Assembly (NCBI GenBank): GCA_003667245.1
Contig: RCNN01000387.1
Coordinates: 1-14,080, forward strand
DNA: 14,080 nucleotides
Source: Heterostelium multicystogenum
Lineage: Eukaryota > Evosea > Eumycetozoa > Acytosteliales > Acytosteliaceae
Direction: 5' to 3'
Made by a program: the position numbers and the translations under genes
In this document: positions 1 through 7,966 of the stretch, one piece after another
How the letters are laid out: every line of letters starts with the position of its first letter
Numbering within the stretch: position 1 is the stretch's first letter
The notes under the pieces: generated by a model
Databases searched by the model: none
Told to the model about the DNA's origin: nothing
The model's input: only the letters and a program-made list of their open reading frames with translations

Positions 1-1
1 A

Positions 2-3000
2 GAGATAAGAGGGGAAGAAAATCGATTGCAAGAAGAGGCTCTACCAAAGGGTATATTAGATTCAATCGCCGCCGATCAACTCTGAGTCTACAACTAATTC
101 GGTGTTGTTTAACTCACTGGACTTTGGTAGCTTCTTTGGCTCGATCAAACTTGACACTTCACCAAGTATCCCAACTACCCACCCTTTCCATATCGCCTCT
201 TCACACACTACTGCACCAACATGCAACTGCTAGCACTGCATCTGTAGTACCACCTTCGCCTAGATATACACAGCACCCAACAAAGACAAAGATAAGCAAC
301 ATGAGAAGTCATCAACGAATAGCAATAGCCAAAGAGAAGGACAAGGAAAAAGATAAGGAAAAAATAGAGAAAGAAAAGGATAAAAGAAAGACAAGTTGCA
401 TGAGAAAGAAAAAGAGAGGGAAAAAGATACCAAAGAAACGAAGGAAACCAAAGAGACAAAAGAAAAGGAGAAAGGTAGAGAAGTCAAAAGAGAAAGACAA
501 AAGATAAAGATAAATCATTGATCATAAGGAAAGTAATCATGTCAAAACAGAAAAAGATACCAATAGTACTAGTAGTAAAGATGTAACTTCAACGACTCAA
601 TCAGCATCTTCAGCCTCAACGCCAAATCAAATCCAATCGAGTAGTAATAGTGTTGTATCAGAGAAAGCAACGACAGTTGCATTAAGCTCACTGAAATCAG
701 AGAAACACAAGAAAATAACATTAGTGGAAAAAGAAACTCGTGATTCAACATCTACAACAACGACAACAACATCGCCAGCAAGTAATATTTCACCAAGCAG
801 TTCACCATCTTTATCAAATAGTTCTACTTTATCATCATTGCCATCGTCAAACAACAGCAAATCAAACAAGCATCCTCTCAACCACCCTCAAATTCAACTA
901 CACCAAATCATCATGGCGTAGGATATAACAACAAAGAGTTACCGAAATTACTTTTAGAAACAGATTTAATGCTCTCCTCTAAAGCTGCTGCCCAACACTC
1001 CAGTAGCCAATCGCAATCAACAGTCAGTGGTTCTGAATCGACCGCTACAACTACAACCACCACAACAACAACGACATCATCTTCAAACCTTAAGACTGAA
1101 ACAAAAAGAATCATCTTCATCGAAATCAAACGCCAGTTGTAGAATCAGCTGAATCACCAAGAATCAAAACCAACTCGAAAGTCAAAGGCAGCCACCCCAA
1201 CTCCCACTCCTGCACCAAAATCGAAAAAGCAACAACAGAAAGAACACAAAGAGCAGCAACTGAAGGAACAAAAAGAACAAAAAGCAGCAGCCGCAGCAGC
1301 AGCAGCTACCGAGGAAGACTCCCCAGATCAACAGGACGAAGACGACGACAACAGCGAGTCAACTATTCGTTGTATTTGCAACAATAATATAGATCAGGGT
1401 TTGATGATCCAGTGTGAAAAATGTGACGTGTGGCAGCATTCCATTTGCTTTGGTATTAAGCAAGCACAGTCTGTGCCAAAGCACTACTACTGTGAGTTGT
1501 GCATGCCTCGAACCATCAACTGTGTCTGCCAAAAGAAAGATGCAGTAGGCAAGATAACAGAGTGTTTAATGTGCAAAACTTGGTCTCATATTTCATGTCT
1601 CCCCAAATCATTCCAGATCCCTTTATATGCTCAAGTTGCGAGAAGCTCGACAATCTTGAATCCAATATCGAGTATGAAGAGAAGGAAGGAGCAACTAGCG
1701 GAACAACGACCAAGCGAGCCAAACGTCGTTCTACAGGATATGGAACCAAACGTAAGAAGCCACCAAAGAAACAGACCACACCCAAAGCTGGTGGTTCGAC
1801 AGCTGGCGATAAAGATATTACAAAATCGACAGATTCATCCGCTAATGGTACAGAGGCAAAGGACGATGATGCAGTAATGACCGACGACGCAGATCTATCA
1901 GGAGGCAACACACCAGTTCTCGCAGACTCCGCATCTTCCTCACCACTCTTGAAAGCATTAGATATCAAAGCATTGCAAAAGAATTTCACATTTATCGAAG
2001 ACGTTCTCCCAATTGAAATCATCAAAAAGTCATTCAATTCCATTCTATATCCAAAGGAATCCGATCTATTTATTAGCTCCCTCGAGTTATTTTCATTTTT
2101 AGAGTCATTGGTTTTAAGAGAAAGTTTTTCAGTATGTAGAATCAATCAATTAATATCTATCTGATGAGAATCTCGACTTACATGTGTCTCTATCTATTTA
2201 GGATGATCATAATCTGAGGAAATCAAGAAAAGAGCACGCAAAAGGTCTGAAGAAATGTATCAACAATTTCGATGTTAACGACAGCATTTTGTTTCAAAAG
2301 TATTGTTTGATTTATGCTAAGAATACAACCCAGAGGGATGCTATCAAGAAGGCTATGGCATTGCTGTTGGATTTGTCTGAGGATACAGTTATTGCCTATA
2401 TGATTCAATATGCTCAAGAATTGCTTTCTTTGAGCAACTGCGCAAAGTCCGAACCTAATACTTCCGAAGCAAGTGTACCACTGAAGCAGATCACAACTAA
2501 CCTGTATAATTCAAAGTTTGTTATCGACAATCGAGATCAGCCTTTCTACAGGCACTCAGTTTTGAAAATCAAGTTGCCACATCCTCCCAAAGCATTCCTA
2601 TCACCTTCACTCAAAATCATTACTTCACCACTAAAATCACCACTACAGCACCAACAACAGCCACCCATTCCTAGAATCCTGGCTACAGTCGACATTGAGC
2701 CAAACCATCTCATTGATGAGTACACCGGTGTTGTATGTGACGCCACACAGATACTAGAGGACAGCGTCGATCCAAACTACTACCTCCTCAATCCAATTTC
2801 ATCGTTTATACTATTTTTCCAATCTCCCAAGAGTCACGATAGCAGTTTTTTGTATAGATGCACGACAACAAGGATCGATTCTCCGATATATTCGTAGATC
2901 TTGCTCACCAAACTCTCGAATCCAATATACAATGATTAGTGGTGAAGTTAGAGCAGCACTATTTTCAAGGTCACCTCTCGAGTCGCAACAGGAGATCACT

Positions 3001-4619
3001 ATTCCTTTCGATTATCCATATCAAGTTCTCAAAAACAGTGTTTCATGTGCATGCGGTACCTATTGTTGTCCGGTTCAGAGTTGGTTCAATGAAAGAGCTT
3101 CATTGGCCATTACTTTGTTGGAGTCATTGGGTATGCCAGTAGACGAAAAGATCAAGAAGCGTGAAGCTTTACTCAAGGAACAGCTACTAGCAACCGAATC
3201 AAACCTTTTCATTTCAACAAAGAAGAGACATATCGATGAAATGATGGATCAATCAAAGAAGGCTAAGAGAAGAATGGATGATCTCTCACCACTGGTCAAA
3301 GAGGAACACTATTCAAATGAAGATGGTATGGACATTTCTCCATCCAAATCGTCACCTCTCAAACGCGAAGAAGATGGATCAATTTCTTCAACTCCATCTA
3401 AGTTTGCAGGAAAGAAAGCATGGCTTGCCGAATTCAAACAGAAAGAGCAACGTGAGGCTGAGCTCCCAGCTCCAACAGCCAAAGAACAAACTACATCAAC
3501 TTCACCTGCTCCAATGAATGGATCGAGTACCCAAAGTGGTGAAAAGTCAGTCTCCAAAGAAAAAGAAAAATCAGAGTCAACCTCTGCAAATAGCAACAGT
3601 AATTTAGAGGAAGAGGAAGGTTCATTGCCTGATCAACTCTCAGACAATCCTCACAGCGGAAGAAAGAAACAATGACAGAAACGACTATTACGATAGAGAC
3701 AGAGATAGAGATAGAGACAGAGATAGAGATAGAGACAGAGATAGAGACGACTTTAAGAGTGGAGGATTGTCACGTTCGGTAAACTACACCCCCTCATCAC
3801 CAAGCCAATCACCTTTGATGCGTGGTGGATTGACTTCTTCTCTAGGCAACTTTCGCGATCCAATCGATCAACCCTATAGACTTTCTCGTGAGCGCAGCGA
3901 AAGCCGTGACCGTGATCGTGAATGGGACCGCGAAGGCAGACGTGATAAACCCGAGTTTATGCGAGACAGAATCGACCGTGAGCGTGATTTTAGTAGAAGT
4001 GGCGGAAATTGGTCGAATATTTACCATGATCGTGAAGGTTACGAAGGTAGCGGTCCAATGAGAGGTGAGAGAAGATTCCCTCGTTACCGTGGTGTAGGTG
4101 GAGACAGATCACCTCCAGACCACTGGGACTCTTCCTTTAGAAAGTCATCCGGTTGGGACATTGGCAACAGACACCGTGGAGACCATCCCTATGAAAGAAA
4201 TCAATATCGTGGACAATCCTCAAGCTATGAACGTGGTGGCAGTGAAATGAGATCTGGATGGGACAGACGACCACAAGGTGGATACCCACACCGCAATGGA
4301 TTCTCTCCACCCCTTTCACATCACGGTGGATATCCAGACCAAGAGCCCTATGACAGCCCCTTCAAATCATCTGGTGCACCGAAATCCCCGACCCTCAACG
4401 AAACTCCAAGCAAATACTCTGGTGGTGGATTGGTACGTGGTGGAATTTCACAACAACCTCCTTCGCCGCCAAACCACTACAATGGTCCATTAGATTCAGA
4501 AGATGGTGATTGGAATAGAAGAAATTATATGGTATGTTTATCAATCACAATATCAGAATTCATCTAGTTCATTATGCTAACAATCTCCTCCTTACCAAAT
4601 ATAGAAACGAAGAGTTTGA
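2..4619 (+). CDS. PHD-PHD-SET domain chromatin protein, MLL5/SETD5/Set3-like, 5' partial, frame interrupted
   Basis: Probable chromatin reader of the MLL5/SETD5/Set3 class. Coding character already exists at base 2, so the start lies upstream. Order: Lys/Glu-rich tract (about 333-500), Ser/Thr-rich linker with a poly-Thr run, poly-Ala (1284-1307), PHD finger 1 (1371-1502), PHD finger 2 (1521-1639), Lys-rich basic stretch (1700-1800), a helical segment, SET domain (about 2668-3085), then a charged region and an Arg/Asp-rich tail. The SET core has IDEYTGVV, CIDAR and RYIRRSCSPN, followed by a Cys-rich CACGTYCC segment. RRSC in place of NHSC marks the MLL5/Set3 branch, whose members have weak or no methyltransferase activity. 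Introns at 2132-2201 (phase 0) and 4532-4604; the last exon adds K-R-R-V before TGA at 4617-4619. The frame shifts near 90, 230, 285, 335, 387, 490-510, 870, 1110-1160, 1600, 2816 and 3608-3675. The tail could be a separate gene, but I think it is one. Confidence 0.8.
1371..1639 (+). other. Two adjacent PHD zinc fingers within the SET gene
   Basis: Finger 1 (1371-1502) has the full C4HC3 order: C-I-C, then C-E-K-C, W-Q-H-S-I-C, and Y-Y-C-E-L-C. The W two residues before the His fits histone-binding PHD fingers. Finger 2 (1521-1639) starts with C-V-C, then C-L-M-C, W-S-H-I-S-C, and ends with F-I-C-S-S-C. Its last cysteine pair lies in another frame because one C appears to be missing from the CCCC run at 1601-1604. 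With that allowed, all eight ligands are present. MLL5 and SETD5 relatives usually have one PHD finger or none, so the doublet is notable. Confidence 0.85.
2132..2201 (+). other. Intron in the SET gene
   Basis: A 70-nt intron with GTATGT donor and TTTAG acceptor. It sits in phase 0 after a Ser codon. Splicing joins frame 2 upstream to the frame that runs uninterrupted from 2202 to the T-run at 2814, so both junctions are supported by coding continuity. Confidence 0.85.
3692..3748 (+). repeat. Tandem GATAGAGACAGA-type repeat coding for Arg-Asp
   Basis: Alternating GATAGA and GACAGA units encode about nine Arg-Asp dipeptides, at the beginning of the Arg/Asp/Ser-rich tail of the SET protein. 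Mixed GAT/GAC codons suggest the array is not freshly expanded. Such RD/RE stretches are common in RNA-processing proteins. Replication slippage here could change tail length between strains. Confidence 0.9.
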
Positions 4620-4699
4620 TCAAAACAAACCATTATTTTTGAATGTTGTACATATTTATTTTAACAGGAGTGCATACCTTTGTTCAATTTTCTTATTAT

Positions 4700-4705
4700 A
4701 ATAAA
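4700..4705 (+). terminator. Polyadenylation signal AATAAA of the SET gene
   Basis: AATAAA about 80 nt after the TGA at 4617-4619, followed by A/T-rich DNA with an A-tract at about 4759-4769. Its position fits the 3' end of the upstream gene and supports the spliced last exon. Confidence 0.5.
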
Positions 4706-5210
4706 TCTAACAAACAATGTCTGTTGTTACTTACTATAATATTAATAAAATAATAAACAAAAAAAAAAACAACCAAAGAGATAGACTAGTTTTGATAGAT
4801 TAATATGATATTATCACGAAATTATTTCACAACATGTTTTTAATCAATTTAACAATAATTATATCACATTCATCTAACTTTAAGTTAACTTTAATGAATT
4901 CATCGGAATAATTCTCTTAATGTTCGATCAACAAACATAATATTTGGTCATTTGAATATATCTAGATCCTTAACCCTTTTAAAAAAAGTAGAAGATTCTA
5001 ATTTAAATGATCAGATAAGTATTATTAATTAATACCCCTATTCAATATTAAGGTATTCAAATAAATATCTGTACAGATTTTAGTTATAAAGAGATCAATA
5101 CTCGAATTTGAGATCATAAAAGTGTCGTTAAGTTAACAAGAGTCTAATAATAATAACGATGAATTCAAGATAAGTCCGGGTCTCTCGTTAATTCACAACA
5201 ATGGTTTCAA

Positions 5211-5233
5211 AAGAACTAAAACTTGTAGTTCTT
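5211..5233. repeat. Perfect inverted repeat, 8-bp arms, 7-nt loop
   Basis: Arms AAGAACTA (5211-5218) and TAGTTCTT (5226-5233) are exact reverse complements around a 7-nt loop. There is no poly-T terminator context and no gene adjacent. It could be a small RNA hairpin, a protein-binding site, or chance in AT-rich DNA. Confidence 0.75.
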
Positions 5234-5425
5234 CTATAACTATCTAATAGATTACAATAGTAGAAAAAAGTTTAGTTTTTTTAAATAAATAAATTCATTT
5301 ATTTTAATTTGATAAGTATTATGTATAAAATGTTTTTTTTTAATTTCTTTTTTTTATTCATTTAATATTGTGTCATTCTATAAAAACCTATGAAGTTGCA
5401 CAAACTAAAATTGTTTATATTTGTG

Positions 5426-5460
5426 CATTGGTCCAATGATGATTTTTAGTAACTAAAAAT
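5426..5460. repeat. Two back-to-back near-palindromes upstream of the ubiquitin-like gene
   Basis: CATTGG/CCAATG arms with a 1-nt centre (5426-5438) are followed three bases later by ATTTTTAGT/ACTAAAAAT arms with a 1-nt centre (5442-5460). Two such elements within 35 nt, about 220-255 nt before an ATG, suggest dimeric factor binding sites. CCAAT also occurs in the first element. No function can be assigned from sequence alone. Confidence 0.7.
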
Positions 5461-5680
5461 GATCTTTACCATATATGGCAATTTAATTTATTAATTTATA
5501 AATATTTTTGATAATTTTTTATATGTTAATGGAAATTCATTCTACATTTATAAGTTAACAATAACTATGGAGTATTTTGATTTTTTAGTCCATAACAATT
5601 AAATACTTTAAATATTAAAACTTTACTATCAATATATTTATTTATTAAACATCAAGTTAGAATTAAGAATAAATAGAAAA

Positions 5681-6276
5681 ATGAAAGTTATTTGCCCATC
5701 AGGAGAAACTATTGAAGTTGAAGTATCTGGAAATAATAGTATTCTGGAGCTTAAAGAAAAGATTCATAATGCAACTGGAACTCCATCTGTACATCAGAAG
5801 GTAATTATTCCTCTATTTTTAATATAATATCAAATGGATTGATTCCTAATACATTTTTTAGATAAAAATAAATGGAAAAGGAACTTTATCCAATAGAAAA
5901 GATTGTAGAACAATTTCGGATTTACACTTAGATAACAACTCAACTGTAGGTTAATAACCATTCGTTATAAATATGATTGTTGTTAACTTATAAATTTGTT
6001 TTTAGGTTTCATTGGTATACACAATGGCAGGTGGATGCGGATGTGGATGTGATATTTGCGGATGTGGAGGTGGATGTAGAGTAAGTAAACATTAACTTCA
6101 AAAAATATCAAGATTGGGTAAACTAATATTAGGAAACTGAATAACCTACTAGTGTACAATATTGTAATTTTATCTCCCTAATTAATTGTAAATAAACTAT
6201 TTTCTTCCTTTACTAGGATTCAATGAAAAGTCAAAGAAATCCAATAAACAAAAGACTTTCACATATAATATTGTAA
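5681..6276 (+). CDS. Ubiquitin-like protein with a Cys/Gly-rich C-terminal tail, 4 exons
   Basis: Exons 5681-5800 (40 codons), 5862-5945 (28) and 6006-6080 (25) join in phase 0 through introns of 61 and 60 nt with GTAATT/GTAGGT donors and TTTTTAG acceptors. The product aligns with ubiquitin along its whole length: residues 1-15 form the beta hairpin, LKEKI is helix 1, NGK matches the Lys48 region, RTISD matches RTLSD, and STVSLVYTMAGG matches STLHLVLRLRGG. After Gly77-Gly78 comes a tail with Cys at 79, 81, 83, 86, 88 and 92. Differences from ubiquitin: the first turn is two residues shorter so Leu8 is missing, Ile44 is Lys, Lys63 is Asn, Arg72 is Thr and Arg74 is Ala. It may be a modifier released after Gly-Gly, or a fixed Ubl fused to a metal- or redox-active tail. 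Three endings are possible: GTAAGT read through to TAA (6081-6095), a 52-nt intron then E-T-E-stop (6133-6144), or a 136-nt intron then 19 residues (6217-6276). Confidence 0.82.
6191..6196 (+). terminator. Proximal polyadenylation signal of the ubiquitin-like gene
   Basis: AATAAA 47-96 nt after the two proximal stop codons and inside the intron needed for the long ending. Its use would force the short protein ends. Confidence 0.4.
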
Positions 6277-6289
6277 TTGTAAATAATCA

Positions 6290-6295
6290 AATAAA
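6290..6295 (+). terminator. Distal polyadenylation signal of the ubiquitin-like gene
   Basis: AATAAA 14 nt after the distal stop codon (6274-6276). It is consistent with a longer transcript that includes the terminal exon at 6217. Confidence 0.4.
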
Positions 6296-6435
6296 TTCAA
6301 TTTATTAAATGACTTTTTTCAAGAAGTTCAATTCCCAATATTTGTTTCAAGCTTTCGAAATTGTCCCAATGCATATATTATGTATAGAAATAAATGCAAT
6401 GAACCTCTAAAAAAACTAATAAAATATGTTCCGAA

Positions 6436-6455
6436 AACTTTGTTATAACAAAGTT
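6436..6455. repeat. Perfect 20-bp palindrome
   Basis: AACTTTGTTA followed directly by its exact reverse complement, with no spacer. It lies about 160 nt after the ubiquitin-like gene and 77 nt before the ATG of the possible small gene at 6532. A perfect 20-bp palindrome without a loop is more typical of a dimeric protein binding site than of an RNA hairpin. Confidence 0.9.
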
Positions 6456-6531
6456 ATGATTGATGTTTTATTTCGATGGTTCCATATTTTACAAAATGAA
6501 ATAAATATTTTTGTATTATTGACAAGATCAA

Positions 6532-6826
6532 ATGTCATTGAAAACTATCTGGTTAATCAAACAATCCATCTCACATTTCTTCATTCATATTCGTCTTTCC
6601 ATTAAGCTCACAAATCTCATTTACCTTTGTGGTATGTCTTTGTAAAAACTTTTATTTGAATTGTCTGCTTTATTTTATACAAAATATAATAAAAACACAG
6701 AATGAAAAAAAATAATATTCTAATATTATTTTTCTCCTATTTAAACAATTAGTATTTGGTGATAAGTTTCTTTGGAATAGAATCTTTAACAGTTTACTAT
6801 ATATTAGTGGAATTATTGAAACTTAA
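6532..6826 (+). CDS. Hypothetical two-exon small protein, possible dictyostelid repeat-family remnant
   Basis: ATG at 6532, exon 1 to 6631 (33 codons plus one base), intron 6632-6752 (GTATGT donor, ATTAG acceptor after a pyrimidine-rich stretch), and exon 2 to TAA at 6824-6826, giving about 57 residues. The spliced junction reads LIYLCVFGDKFLWNRIFN. To me it resembles, from memory only, the short aliphatic N-terminal motif (Phe-x-Asn-Lys-x-Leu...Ile-Phe) seen in dictyostelid ankyrin-repeat and F-box-like families, but no such domain follows. It may be a decayed family member, a short gene, or chance. No function is proposed. Confidence 0.3.
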
Positions 6827-7447
6827 ACTTGGACTAAAAGTCAGAAGCAGCAGGAGTTTCCAAATGATGTAAAAATTGGACCTGAGAAAGGTATTAAATG
6901 ATATTTAATTTTAAATTTATCAAATAGCTTCCATTCATATTAAATATCTATAATCAATTGTCACTTTACATTTGATTACTATAGGTTGTGTTGATTCGAT
7001 TGATTAGATTTAAAAGATTCCATGGAATGAATAAATATTCTTTCATACCAACCAAACAACTCAATCTATTATTATCTTTGTATCATAACCTATAGAACCA
7101 CTGATATTTATAATTGACTTATAAGACCTTGGTTTAAATATCATTCTTTATTTTAAAACCAAAAATATCTATGTCGTAATAGATAAAAACAACACCATTT
7201 TTAAAATAATATCTTTAGATTTTTAGGTTTTATTGTTGGGGCACTTCATCTTTTTCATGACTGGCATTCGTTATCTTTCATCGATCCATTACCAAGGAAT
7301 GAGAAAAAAAGGTGAAGCAAACAACTGAGATCTACTACTCTACTACAAATTTGCATTGATAAATACATCAATCAATCAATCAATTGTTGTCTAAAACTAA
7401 TTGTATTAGTAGATAAAATTATACACAACATATTAGATATATAGAAA
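6827..7447. other. AT-rich spacer and promoter of the secreted Cys-rich gene
   Basis: No convincing gene. A short frame just after the previous stop (about 6827-6901) reads QKQQEFPNDVKIGPEK before a TGA; it has coding-like composition but no start and no match. An ATCA tandem repeat lies at 7367-7384. The DNA between it and 7447 is AT-rich and ends in an A-rich context (ATAGAAAATG) typical of dictyostelid starts. Confidence 0.5.
7367..7384. repeat. Short (ATCA)n tandem repeat
   Basis: About four and a half perfect copies of a 4-bp unit, ending 63 nt before the ATG of the secreted protein gene. It is probably in the promoter or 5' leader and may vary in copy number between strains. Confidence 0.8.
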
Positions 7448-7966
7448 ATGAATACCTTTTCAATTGGTTTGGTGTTGACTTTGATTGTGGCTTTGTGCTA
7501 CTCTCAAGATAATTACTATGTCATAGAGACAATGAGTGGAAATAACTGCGACGGCACACTCCTGAGCTCGATCTATCGTTTAACCAACTCTTGCTACAAT
7601 GGAAAGATCTACACATGTGACTCGGATGTAGTTACTATCACTGGTTGGAATGGTAATGACTGCACTGGTGAACCAGCATCCTATACCAAGGGAGAATTGG
7701 GATGTAACGGACCTATTCGTACGTCCTGCCAAAGTCAAGTAGATACCTATTCGGAATCAGTTACAATGTTTGAGTTTTCCAACTCATCGACATGCGCAGG
7801 ACTACCAGAGTATGCATTGACCGTGACAACCGGAGTCTGTGACAATGGTGTAATCAATACCTGCACATCGACAACACTCACAATGAAATCCTACGAAAAC
7901 ACCCAATGCACTGGTCAACCAAAAAACAATGACAAGAGAGCTAACACCACAATGCACTGCAATTAA
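7448..7966 (+). CDS. Secreted Cys-rich protein with two copies of one module
   Basis: An intact, intronless 172-residue frame with an A-rich start context. Residues 1-19 form a clear signal peptide (hydrophobic core SIGLVLTLIVALC), with likely cleavage before Gln20 or Asp21. There is no membrane anchor or GPI-like end, so it is probably secreted or enters the secretory pathway. The mature part is a tandem duplication. Copy A (about 26-94) and copy B (about 105-172) share the spacing C-x14-C-x7-C-x14-C, followed by x13 (A) or x16 (B) and C, with shared residues such as C-x-N-G before the third Cys and C-T-G-x-P after the fourth. Copy A also has an extra Cys (TSC). Two N-glycosylation sequons (NSS, NTT) lie in copy B. 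The even spacing implies disulfide-stabilised beta folds. I do not recognise the family; an extracellular matrix or sorocarp-surface protein is a guess. Confidence 0.88.
   Translation: MNTFSIGLVLTLIVALCYSQDNYYVIETMSGNNCDGTLLSSIYRLTNSCYNGKIYTCDSDVVTITGWNGNDCTGEPASYTKGELGCNGPIRTSCQSQVDTYSESVTMFEFSNSSTCAGLPEYALTVTTGVCDNGVINTCTSTTLTMKSYENTQCTGQPKNNDKRANTTMHCN

Larger units (their letters stand above)
4620..5680. other. AT-rich intergenic spacer with inverted repeats
   Basis: I see no convincing gene on either strand: frames are short and closed, and base composition falls to mostly A/T right after the SET gene. It holds T/A homopolymer tracts (5325-5355), a perfect 8-bp hairpin (5211-5233) and two adjacent inverted repeats (5426-5460). 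The last few hundred bases must contain the promoter of the ubiquitin-like gene. No tRNA or known dictyostelid non-coding RNA signature was recognised. Confidence 0.7.

Noticed and set aside
124..507. Independent Lys-rich small protein starting at 124
   Set aside because: It begins at TTG, not a usual eukaryotic start, and its neighbouring frames continue the same low-complexity coding pattern; it is part of the SET gene.
208..518. Hydrophobic minus-strand frames resembling membrane proteins
   Set aside because: They are the complement of an A/G-rich Lys/Glu-coding stretch, which always yields Phe/Leu/Ser-rich antisense frames.
1516..2145. Long open frame of 209 codons on the minus strand
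   Set aside because: It lies opposite the PHD/SET gene. The plus strand shows zinc-finger ligands and a supported intron; the minus frame has no recognisable motif and is a shadow.
3309..4319. Minus-strand frames opposite the SET protein C-terminus
   Set aside because: Complement of the charged linker and Arg/Asp-rich tail; no start context or motif.
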